From the NCBI GenBank assembly GCA_017163975.1, contig JAFFSR010000218.1, positions 12,899,501-12,963,500 of the forward strand: a DNA stretch of 64,000 nucleotides, given 5' to 3'. Below, piece after piece: positions 9,750 through 20,740 of the stretch (its first letter is position 1; each line of letters opens with the position of its first letter). Made by a program: the position numbers and the translations under genes. This DNA is from Anastatus disparis. Its lineage: Eukaryota; Arthropoda; Insecta; Hymenoptera; Eupelmidae. The notes beneath the pieces were generated by a model, which saw nothing but the letters and a program-made list of their open reading frames with translations, did not search any database and had not been told where the DNA came from.

Positions 9750-12700
9750 AATTTAGATTTAAATTTTTCATTGGAAAGAGAAGAAGCATTAATGCGATTG
9801 TTTATTAATATCAACAATGCATAGATTCAAACTACTTTCAATGTATTATACTTAAAGCAATCTTATGCTGAATTGCAAGTCAAAAATTTAAGCCGGTCCA
9901 TTACTTTATACGCAAACATACAAAATGTAGAAATTTTTTTTTATTACTCATATCCAGTGCATCTTTAATAAATATGTATATTTTTTTTTTTAATTGTGAC
10001 TTCTTTTATTTACCTAATCCAATACCTTATATTATTTACTTTTTACATTACATAGAAATAATAATCTACAAATATGAAGTTATATTTCATCAGTATGAAT
10101 TTTTATTTTTTTGTTTGAATTTTATAACGTTTTATAAAAATAATTCTTTCAAATTATGAATAATGAAATCAAATTTATTCAAATGCTTTTGATTTTATTT
10201 TATTAAAATCCTTTTAAATAAAAAATTATTTACTAAAAATTTTTTTGAATATATATTAAAATTTTTTTAAATTCTGAAATTTTCTTTGACAGTTTTGTTG
10301 ATAAAGACTAACTAGTCTTAATATGATGTACGAAAACAATCGACTGATGAATCAAAAAGAAAATTAATAATATCTAACTTCTAGTTCGTAAAGTGACCGT
10401 TTTCGTATATCTTTTAGAATTTTTTATTGACAATTTGACCTAACAACGAATTTTTTAAAGACTTGTTTACGAACTACTTATTTATGTAAACAGACTATTA
10501 GTTTAATTACCTGTTTATGTAAAAGTCATTGTGTTAGGAATTTCATCTAAAATAAATTATTAAAAAGAATTCTTTTATTAATTATTAAAATAATGCATTA
10601 CCTCCTCCTCCCCTTCCTCTTCCTATCTACTATACCTTTGCCTATTCTCATTTTAATCCTTATTTCTCTCTCAATCTTTGTGTACTCCTCCCTATCAAGT
10701 CTCATTTTTTTTAGATTTAATAAGTTGTTTTTGTATCTCAGAAATTAAAATATATGATGTTTACAGTATTTCAAAAATACATGAAAAATAGTAATATAAG
10801 TAAGATATCAACTAACTATACTATAATAATTTTTAGATTTATATTTTAATGAGATCATATATGTTATCATAATTTATAATTTTATAAATATTCTAATGAT
10901 AAATGAAAAACATGAAATTAAATAAGTATCAGTTCAAACACGAAAAATTCCTCCTTATCCATGCACGTTTTTAACATACCCAGATGCGAACTTGAAAAAA
11001 CAAAATAAAATATAAAATGAACATTTTTAAAATACCTTGCAAAATAAAAAATAAAATGAAAATAATTAATAATTGATGAAGAACACTCTGACCAAAACAA
11101 AGTATAATTGTTCAAAAATCCATTGCTTCTTTATTTTCCAATGTTTCAAGCATCCTTCCGATCCTGCACAGGAACTCTTAAGAGGAGCAGAATGCAGATC
11201 AAAACGTTGAATACTAAGGATATTATAAAAAAGCGATGGATTTTTTCATTGATTACAGTTTGTTTTCGTAGTAGGAGATAATCAGAGTGTCCTTTATTAG
11301 TTATTTGTATTTTATTTCAGATTCTAATTTTAAAAATTTAATTTTATATTACGAGAGTAATATTGTAAATAAGGATATTCAGCCTGTTCATTATATTATT
11401 ATCATAATTTTAACTGCAAAATTAGAACCATAGAATATTCTTTAATTCATTCTACAGTCGATATAAGTATTCTTTTTATTTTAGATATCCACTGTTTTTT
11501 ATTTCTTGTATTCAAATAATTTGACGTGCGACATATTGTGAGCACATAAGATAATATCAGGAAAAATAAAGCAGCAACAATAAGCATAAAACGGTTCGAC
11601 TGTTAAACGTACCTTTTACCTCAAAACAAAGCTCGGTGCAATAACCTGAAAGAAAGGGTACTATTATAAGACCTTTTTATATTTAGTAATGAGGCTTGTT
11701 GTATACCGGCCAATTCTTATTATGCAGAAAAAAAAAGTTTAATATCATTTCCCTCAGCATTACAAACTTCAATTCGATGCGCTTGTATAAAAACAGATTA
11801 TCAATTTGCATAAAAAATATTTGCAATATGCTTTATGTACCCAGTGCAGTAACTGAATATCTGGAAATGTAGTTATAATTTGACAATGTAAAAAAAATTG
11901 TTTTCATCAATTTTAGATACACTGGCGTATAAGCCGTTTATCTTATAGAATTATTGTTTTCAGTAGGAATGGGAAGCGAAGCTTGAAAATGAACTTAACG
12001 ATATAATGACTGCAAATGCGCAGAAAAGAAAAATAATAGATTGCATAAAATATCATATCTGGTAAAGTAGAAAAAGTATCAATTCACTACAAAGTTTCCA
12101 ACAAAAATCGTTAAATAATTATTTTAATAAAAGCAGACGCAATATTTTTAAATAATTGCGTTTTTATTCTTCGTTTATCAAAATACATTTTTTAAGTGAA
12201 TTTCAATGTATTTTAAATTGTAATTTAGAATACATTAACTTTACAACGACGAAATCATTTACAGATATATTTTTAATTTATTCTATTTATATTTTTTACT
12301 TACGAATTAATGCGTATACGAATGTGTAATAGATAAGTGTTATATATAATTATCTATTGAATTTTCTATTTTTATTTAATGACAATTGAATAAAATAATG
12401 TAATGAAAAATGATTTTACTTTGTATATTTTCAAAAAGTAGTTCAGTAAAGATAAAAACAAAAATACAAACTTGAACTCAGTTGAACCTTGTTTCGATCT
12501 ATACCAAAATAATAAAGATAAGTTTTCAATTTTAATTTTCTCGTTTTAAAGAATTTGGAACAGATAGCGAAAATAGAAAAAAATGATGAAACTCAGGAAG
12601 ACAAAAAGTTTGGATGAATTGGATTATAATGAGTTTTTAATTGCCAGATGATTTCACGTAGTTTCTTATTTTCACAATAAAATCGATGAGCAGATATACA

Positions 12701-12964
12701 AATATTTTTAATAAACACTTTATTATACTTACACATACACTTTATATTTTTATAAACATTTTTTGAGCGGTAATTATAATGCCGAATCACATTGTAGCAA
12801 TCGTTTCACAATCCTTATAATATTTATACAAATTGAGTTATCATTTTAAGAATTAATTCTCGTCTTTTTATATCTGAATTAAATCTGATAATGATATAAT
12901 TTTATTTTTATCTAATTTTGATATTTATAATTTATCAAATTGAGGACGTTTTTAGATAAAATAG

Positions 12965-13072
12965 TATATTATTCACCAAGGGAGTTAATTTAAAAAATGT
13001 CTTAAATCGTATGTAATCATATGACAAACGTACGATTTAAGGTATTTTTAATTAACTCCCGTGGTGAATATA
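12965..13072. repeat. Near-perfect palindrome, small MITE candidate
   Basis: The arm at 12965-13011 (TATATTATTCACCAAGGGAG onward) is the inverted complement of the arm at 13031-13072 (ending CCCGTGGTGAATATA), with a 19 bp loop. The matching arms of over 40 bp suggest a young fold-back element. It has no coding capacity. Confidence 0.7.
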
Positions 13073-13089
13073 CAATTTTTTTACAGGAG

Positions 13090-13149
13090 GCGCAAATAGT
13101 GGGTGCTTTTTATTCTGCCGGTAGAGAGAAAAGTACCCACTTTTCGCGC
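13090..13149. repeat. Inverted repeat next to the palindrome
   Basis: GCGCAAATAGTGGGTGCTTT (13090 onward) is the imperfect inverted complement of AAAGTACCCACTTTTCGCGC (ending 13149). It is GC-richer than its surroundings. Whether it belongs to the same element as 12965-13072 is unclear. Confidence 0.5.
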
Positions 13150-13850
13150 AGTGTGTAAAAAAATTATTTTATTCCTAACATAACAATAATATCCACTATA
13201 TTTCCTCAAAAAGAGGGCCATAAGTAGGCTATTGCTAACGTCTAAAATTTAGCGGGAAAAATAAAATTTTATAACTCTCGTTAAATTAAAATTTTATAAA
13301 ATGAAATAAATTATTAAAAACTTTCAACAATAAATTAATAAAAATAATTTTAAAATTGTCATACTTTAATAAAAATTGATGTATCATAAATTTAATAAAA
13401 TTTTAACATTAAAATTTCAATCCTTTTTTTAATTAAGTTCCCTTTTTCAAGTTTAGGAAATAAAGCTCATTACGCAATTCGGGAGTAAAGTCTATTTATC
13501 CCTCTAGAATTTAATTTCCTCCCTCGAGTCGCAAATTTCTTCCTTGGGAGAAATGTATGACTTTACTCTCTAGTTGTATAGTATATTTATTCTAGCACTC
13601 TGAGAAGGAAAGAATATTTTGAGAGAAAAAAAATGTAATTTTCTCTCACTAAACGAAAACCTTCTTACCTAATTATTTTTTTTACAAAATAATATTTTTC
13701 AGAAATTTAAATTTTACATTTTTTTACAATTTTGCACAATGTACTTTATCTTTTATATAAAAAAAAAGTTTTGAAATCACCAAGTCATAAGATTACGATA
13801 AAAATTATGGGCTGCTATTAAAACAATTAAAATAACATATCTATACATAA

Positions 13851-14061
13851 GAGGTCGTCAGTAACTCAGTCGGTAGAACGATGGATTCATAATCTTGAGG
13901 TTCCGAATTTGCAACCCGGTCGCGGCTGATTTATACAAGCACCACTGAAACTTAAATGTCCCTTGCAGGTGCTTTGTTCACAAATACCCTGAGAAACTTC
14001 TGTCGCTAATTAGCATTGCAATGATAAATATAGCGATGTTAAATAAAATAAAAAAAAGATA
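13851..14061 (+). mobile_element. tRNA-derived SINE, copy 1
   Basis: The tRNA-like head has a degraded A box (TAACTCAGTCGG), GTAGAACGATGGATTC and a weak B box. The body matches the other copies (CAAGCACCACTGAA; CTTTGTTCACAAA; ATTAGCATTGCAATGATAA) and the tail is GTTAAATAAAATAAAAAAAA. The mutated promoter boxes suggest an older insertion. Confidence 0.82.
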
Positions 14062-14831
14062 AATATATATACACCTTTCGGTTGAGCTTACTCATTAATT
14101 ATTCTAAAGTCAATTTATCTCCAAATATTTTATTTAGTATCAGCTGTATTTTGTATGTTACATTCCATTCTTTTTAACATCATAAATTTTTCAATTAGAA
14201 AATTTTTTTACAATTAATCATATCATTTTTTTTCAAAAAATATTCTGTACAGTAAATTTAATTATTTACTTTACATAAATTTTATTATTTGAATCATTTT
14301 TCATTAAACTTCTAAGAGGTGAAGAAGAATTGTACCCTCTCAACCTCCCTGGCCACCATCACAATATCTCACCTTGTATTTCTCATCTAACTTTTGAAAA
14401 TAACATTTTATTTTTATATTTCATTATGAAAATAAAATAAAATTATATTTTTGATTGTTAATTTTTTTTCACGTTACGAGAAAATAGTATGGGCAACACT
14501 GAAGCATTCCAATTAATAAAAATACGAGTTTTTTACATGTTGAATTGACGAGTTTATTCATGTATTTTTTCACGTATTTTTCAAACGTGTTTTTTAAACG
14601 TGGAAAAAACACGTATTTTTTTTAACAGAGATATAGATGTTTGCTGACTCGCTCTCTTTACATTTGGGCGACCAACACTCTCTTTTTGACGAGGACCTAT
14701 TTTGCTCTCTTATTGCTTTCTCATAGAGAAAGCATTGTATCGGTAAAAAAAATTTTTTTCTATTTTTTCATTAATTTGTACATATTTGAACTCAGTGAGT
14801 CGAAAAAAGTGGTTTCCAGAAAATGTCTGTA

Positions 14832-14866
<35 letters not shown>

Positions 14867-14867
14867 A
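14832..14867. repeat. GT microsatellite
   Basis: A run of GT dinucleotides is flanked by GTAT units. It explains the Val/Cys repeat in the frame read through it. It lies immediately left of the satellite array. Confidence 0.85.
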
Positions 14868-14879
14868 TGAATTCAGTTA

Positions 14880-16505
14880 GTAAGCTGTATCTCGAGAACT
14901 ACTCGATGGATTTGCTTCTAATTTTGCATGGAATTTAGTTTTGTGATTAACTTGCTGGGAAGCTATTGATAATTTGGTTCTTCCACCGTAGTTTTCATTT
15001 TAAAGTTTTTTAAAAAAAAAAAAAAATTCGATTTTTCGTTTTTGGTTTTTTTTTTGTTTACTACTCGATGAATTTGCTTCAAAATTTGCATGGAATTTAT
15101 TTCTGATTGCCCGGATAAAATAAATTTTTAAAAACTGATTTTCTTAGCTCAGTTTTAATTTTAGAGCATTTTGAAATTTTTGAAAAAAATGTTTCTATTT
15201 ATTAAGCCAATAAAATCTTAAAAACTACTCGATGGATTTACTTCAAATTTTCCATACAATTCAATTTTTTGATGAACTGGTGCGGAAGCTATTGGGAATT
15301 GGTTTTCTTAGCGCAGTTTTTTTTTTAGAATCATTTTAAGAATTTTTAAAAAATTTCGATTTTTCATTTTTTTTGTATTTTACGTAAACTACTCGAAGAA
15401 TTTGTTCGAAAATTTGTATGGAACTTTATTTCGACTGCCAAAATTATTAAAAATTTTGTAAACTAATTTTCTTAGCGCACTTTTAATTTTAGAGCATTTT
15501 TAAAATTTTTTAAAAATTTTTATTTTTAATTTTTTTTTATTTTACGAAAACCATTTGATTGATTTGCTCCAAAATTTGTATGCAATTAATTCGCTACTAT
15601 CTGAAGAAAACAAGCTTTGGAATACTAATTTTCTCAGCGCAGTTTTAATTTTAGAACACTTTGAAAATTTTCAAAAAAATTTTTATTTTTCATTTATTTT
15701 CTTTTTTGCGTTAACCATACTATAAATTTTCTCCAAAATTTTCATACAATTAATTCGCTATTGTCTGAAAAAAATTAGCTTTTGGAAACTAATTTTCTTA
15801 GAGTGGTTACAATTTTAGAGAATTTTAAAGATTTAAAAAAAAATTTTGATTCTTCTTTTCTTATTTTTTTTTATTCTTCGTAAAGTACTCGATAGATTTG
15901 TTCTAAAAATTACAGGGAAATTATTTGCGACTGCCAAAAGAAGGGAAATTTTCAAAAATTGATTTTTATAGCGTAGTTTTAATTTTAGAGCATTTTTAAA
16001 ATTTTTAAAAAGAAATTTTGAAAAGAAAATGTTATTTATTTAATCAGTTAGATCTCGAAAATTACTCTATGGATTTGCTTCAAATTTTGTATACCATCTA
16101 TGTTTTTGTATAACTAGGCGGGAAGCTATAGAAAATTTGTATTCATAGTGTATTTTTTTTATTATAGAGCCATTTTAAGAATTTGAAAAAATTTTCGATT
16201 TTTAATTTTTTTTTTTGTATTTTACGTAAGTTAATTGATGAGTTTGCTTTGAGATTTCCATGGGAATAATTTGCATCTGCCAAAAGAAGGATAACTTTTA
16301 TAAACCGATCTTTTTAGCGTAGTTTTCTTTTTTAGAAAATTTTAAAAATTTTCTTAAAAAATTTTCATATTTCAGTATTTTTCCATTTTACGTAAAGTAC
16401 TTGATAGAATTACTCTAAAATTTGTATACAAGTTATTTGCTACTGTCTTTATAAACCAAGTTTTAAATAAATAATTTTATTAGCGTAGCTTTTTGATCAC
16501 TTCTT
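14880..16505 (+). repeat. Satellite-like tandem array, about 165 bp period
   Basis: A degenerate unit recurs about ten times. Each starts near ACTACTCGATGGATTTGCTT or a variant, at about 14896, 15061, 15226, 15390, 15552, 15717, 15886, 16062, 16230 and 16397. It continues with AAAATTTGCATGGAATT, a variable middle, TTTTCTTAGCGCAGTTTTAA, TTTTAGAGCATTTT and a long A/T tract. Units have diverged by many substitutions, so the array is old. No protein is encoded across it. Confidence 0.8.
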
Positions 16506-17702
16506 TTGTTTTCTGAGTTACTCTTGAAAATTTATAATAGTACTACTGAATTTAATTACCGTTACTAAAATTGACTACTTGGATTTACCAAGCTTAGTCG
16601 TGATAAAAAGATATCCACAAGATAACAAAAATAATAAATTCGAACCTATGTATAAGGCTAGCTAAAGTCAACAAAATTAAACACTTTAAAAGCTAACATT
16701 TAACCCAAACAAAATGTTGAAAAGGCAATCAACTAGCATATATATTCAAAATTTATAAAGTACAAAATGAATAAATATTAATGATGGACAATTTTTTTAT
16801 ATTAAAATCACATTTAAATAAATATAAAAAAATAATGAAACTCAAAGAGCTCTATGAGAAAGCATTCCGCCAAAGCACTTGGCAGCGTTTTATCCAATGT
16901 ATTATTAAACATTTCCTCACATATTTTTATAAATCAGCCTTTATTTTCAAATAATATGCACACCACAGGAGGTAAAATGCCGACCCCATAGTATTGCCAC
17001 CCTCACCTTCAGCTTGGGTCGCAATTTGTGTGCTATGGACTCGTCAATTCTTTATCTTCCTAGATGTGTAATATACTATATCGGTGTCAAGAATCATAAC
17101 CTCAATTCGATCGCATCAATTTTTAAATGATTAGTTTCAATTATTTCAATTTAAAGTAATCAAGTATTTTTATTGTAGTAATTAATTCAACTAATAAAGA
17201 AATATTATTAGTCATTTATTTATCTGAAATGATTAAATAAATTTATAAAAATTTATTAGTTTAGTTTGCAAAGCAGATTCTATATGAGTACAAAGTAGAA
17301 TATTCTGATTTTTTTTCAGAGATAATTTTGATGTACAGTACTTAATTTAAGATCATTAAAATGTATTTAAATATAATCATTAAAATGCAATTATGAGAAC
17401 GTTTTGGCCAATAAAAACAAATTTTATGAATTTTCACCATGTCGTTCTTCATAGACATTGAGTATCCACGTTTCAAATATTAATAGTCTGGAAAGAATTT
17501 CTATATTCTATTGAAAAATGAACATTAAAAAATCCCTAAAACAAAATAATAAAATAACAATAATTAAATATATATTTTTAATTTATTTTTATTGTAACAA
17601 TAATTGGTACAATTGGAATAATCATATTTTTACAGAAATTGTAACGTCATTAAAACTGCTATTACAACAATCACAAAGTAAAATTCATTTACTGAAAATT
17701 TT

Positions 17703-17708
17703 TTTATT
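17703..17708 (-). terminator. Possible poly(A) signal of gene D
   Basis: AATAAA on the - strand, about 100 bp downstream of the gene D stop codon. Hexamers are common in such AT-rich DNA, so this is only a candidate. Confidence 0.3.
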
Positions 17709-17809
17709 CACTGGTCTCATTAAACGCTGAGTGTACTACTTCGCTGTACAGTTCATAGGCGCATTACTTTTCAGTAATTTTTTTCTAATTACTAAAATAT
17801 CTTCACTGA

Positions 17810-19176
17810 TCAATGTTTACTTTCAAATGTGTCGGGATCCACATCGAGCTTTCTAATATCCACAAGATTGAGAGAATCAAATAAAATATTTAAAGTTGGA
17901 TCGACCATCATCAATACGTTGATATCGGGATCAAGTAGCGTCAATACGTATCTTTTCATCAATAATCTATCAATAATGCGATCTTGAATGTACGTTTTAT
18001 TTCTGTTTTCTAAATTTACGCTTGTGAAATTATTGAAATTATTTAAAAATGTATCGTCAATTATTAGATTTATCAATATATTCACATCCGGTGCGTATTC
18101 CATCATTTTGGTACTGTACAATAATTTGGCAATCGAAACTTTTAACTTATCATTTTTAATTTCGAATTTCGGAAAATCTTTGTTACGATAGTACCATACT
18201 AGAAGTTCGTTGTTTTGGCCGATTATTGGCTCCAAACGTTCGGACAATAATAAGAATATAGCTTGTTGTTCGGCATTGTTAATCGGCATCGAATCGTTTA
18301 GCAACGTATCGCGCACTCTTTCTTTCATCGACGATAAATTACCTTGTACCGAAACAGTCAGATTTTCAATCGATGATTCAATTGATCTCTTTTTCAATTT
18401 ATGACCGAACGGTACTTTTTTAACTTTTAAAAATTTTTCAAGCTCCGAAACGTATACTGGATTTTCTTTTGTTTCTATGATAAACGTTTTGTAAATTAAG
18501 AATAAAGATGACATGATAAATGCCATTGTAATTATTAACAAATATGAGAAGACGAGTAATTTAAAAAAGCGTCTTTGTCTAACTGTTTTAAATATCGTTG
18601 GAAACCATTTGGATTCAGTGATCTGGGCATCATTTTGATCTGATTCCATTGATTCTTCATCTGAAAAAAAGGAATGATATGTAATTTTAGTGCATGAATT
18701 TATATTTATTTTAAATTATTACTGCCTTAAATTTCTTATGTATTCAAACGATGAGTCAACCTCAGTACATTTGGCTGCTGTATTAGTTAAACCAGTTTTA
18801 ACAATAATTGATTGTAATTAATTTAAAGTTAATCAAAAATTTTGTAAAAAAATTCAAACGTGATTTTCATAGAAAAGCGAATATATTTTAGCTGAAAAAA
18901 ATTTTGTTTGAATATTATTTGGAACTCTAAAAAAACAAAAAAAAATGTTAAATTTTGAAATTTTTTTCTCGTTTTAAAATTTTATAAGATACAACTTTTT
19001 ATTATGAATTTTACTTGAAAACGGTCATAAAAAAAATTGCAGTAAATGGGTTAACTTTGATTCTTACATACAAATAATGATATGAAAATTAAAATTATAA
19101 AACGACAAAAAAATGTACTAAAATTCTACATACCTTTGAATAGCTTTTTCCAACGTTCAATCAACAAGAACTGCAT
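17810..19176 (-). CDS. Gene D: single-pass membrane protein of unknown family
   Basis: Exons on -: 19176-19134 (MQFLLIERWKKLFK plus one base; donor GTATGT) and 18660-17810 (acceptor TTTCAG); 473 bp phase-1 intron splitting an Asp codon; 297 residues. The basic stretch before the membrane segment (RQRR) and the helix at about 49-71 suggest the N-terminus faces the cytosol. The motif VPFGHKLKKRS lies at about 97-107, and gene E has IPFGHSIKKRS in the same place. Conserved blocks follow: MKERVRDTLLNDSMPI, SERLEPIIGQNNELLVWYY, LKVSIAKLLYS, NNFT, RLLMKRYV, ILFDSLNLVDIRKLDVDPDT. No Cys is seen in the C-terminal domain. It is convergent with gene C across the satellite region and closest to E, with which it shares strand, motifs and promoter words. 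An alternative start is the internal Met19 (18649). Function unknown. Confidence 0.86.
18661..19133. other. Intron of gene D
   Basis: AT-rich, 473 bp, with consensus splice sites on the - strand. I see nothing else in it. Confidence 0.7.
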
Positions 19177-19257
19177 TATGAATTTGTTTATTTTAATTGA
19201 CCACTAATTTTATTAGTAAGAAAATTTTAATTTATGACGTTAGTAAGCTAACGAAGC

Positions 19258-19293
19258 GTAGTAACACTGCTTGCTACTTATCCAAATACTGAA
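19258..19293 (-). promoter_or_regulatory. Candidate initiator and downstream element of gene D
   Basis: On -, TTCAGTATTTGGATAAGTAG, followed by CAAGCAGTGTTAC, lies 117 bp before the ATG. It resembles gene E (TTCAGTTTTTAAGTAGCTAG followed by CAAAGAGT). A GGTGGTAGGGAT box lies upstream at 19328-19339, as before gene C. Confidence 0.38.
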
Positions 19294-20740
19294 TTTTGTA
19301 TAAGGCCTAATTTCTTCATATACATATATCCCTACCACCTTGCTCTTAAATGTAGGTATACGCATACTTTTTCTTACCTCGTTAAGCATAATGGTTTAAC
19401 TGCTTACGTTTTGTTAGACAAAGAATGCACATTTGTTAAAATTTCGTAAAAAACGTCAAACAAAACCAAATTTTTCTCGCATAAATAAGTAATTTAATTG
19501 ATGTATAATGTAGATTCAAAAATTTTACAGTCTATATATTCTTTTGGAAAATAATTTGTGTGAAAGCGTTAAAACGTAATAAATTAAAATAATTAAACTG
19601 CGTCTTGAAATGTAATAAACCAAAATCAACACAGACATACGATAAAAAGTTAAATTATAAAGATATTTTATATTTTATTATTATAGATATCATATTGAAA
19701 TATTTTTCAATTGAAAATTAATTAAAGAAATAAGTAAATTTGAGAAACGTATACATTTTTTTGAATGTATTACTATCTCGATTAAAAAGCAATTAAATGT
19801 GATCTTTTTAAATTAATAAAAAGTTTTTTAAAAATGAAAAATAATTTTGTTTATATTGATGAAAAATTTGAATGATGTTAACTTAAATATAAAAAAAAAT
19901 AATATTTTTAAAAATAACATTCAAAAATATTGCAGTTGAATACATTTTAAGATTTTTTATGAATTCAATGACACATTTTTAAGTATCTATCCGTAAAGTG
20001 TTCCTCAATCGTGGCTCAACAGTATTGTATATTTCGTATCCTTACCAATTTGTGAAATCAGCATTATAAGTCATTTTTTATTTTTATGACAAAAGAATGA
20101 TTGATTAAAGAGTGACTAATGAAGAAGCTAAAAATAGGATAGAGAATCAACTATAAAAATAATACGTTTTTTTGAGATTGTCAGTGTGTTTGTGAACAAA
20201 GCACATATAACGTACAGTGGTGATATTCATGGTGGGATTCGAACTCGGAACCTCAAAAATGCAAATCCATCGCTCTACCGACTGAGCCACTGATGATCTC
20301 ATACGTTTAACTTTCTCTCGAGAAGCTATATCACGATTTGATCTTTATTGGTAAAAATGTTAGGATGACAAAGGTAATAGTTTAGAGGACAAATAAATGA
20401 AATATTTTAAATCTTATAGTCACGTATAAGCTTAATTTAATTATACTTTTGTAATAAAAATATAACTTTTATTACAAAATAAAAGAACATAATGAATATG
20501 TTTCACAATTTTCATATTTTGCTGATATATTTGCTAACATTTTCTTAATACAACAATGATTTTATAGCGAGCTGTGTACTATGCTCTACAAATATAACGA
20601 ATATATAACAATTTCGAAAATATAAAAATCTTATTACATTGTAATAATATTTATTATAATAGTATATTTTATAAAAATAAAATTATTTAGTTTTAGTGAT
20701 GCCTAACTATTCACCACTATAGCGATGATTGCTTTTTTTA
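19294..20740. other. Intergenic D to E
   Basis: AT-rich, about 1.4 kb. It contains a truncated SINE (20172-20300) and the 3' flank of gene E (possible AATAAA on - at 20655-20650). No other gene seen. Confidence 0.55.
20172..20300 (-). mobile_element. tRNA-derived SINE, copy 2 (3'-truncated)
   Basis: On the - strand the head GTGGCTCAGTCGGTAGAGCG has a perfect A box and GAGTTCGAATCC a perfect B box. The body runs to CACAAACACACTGACAATCT and then stops. The last 60-70 bp and the AT-rich tail found in the other copies are missing. Confidence 0.85.

Larger units (their letters stand above)
9750..17702. other. Intergenic between the convergent genes C and D
   Basis: About 8 kb without a gene I can support. 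It contains a pyrimidine-rich tract (about 10600-10705), two adjacent inverted repeats (12965-13072 and 13090-13149), a SINE (13851-14061), a GT-repeat (about 14832-14867) and a satellite-like tandem array (14880-16505). Short frames here are AT-rich noise or read through repeats. Confidence 0.6.

Noticed and set aside
14641..14880. 79-codon frame ending in Val/Cys repeats
   Set aside because: The repeat is the GT microsatellite read as protein; the rest is AT-rich noise.
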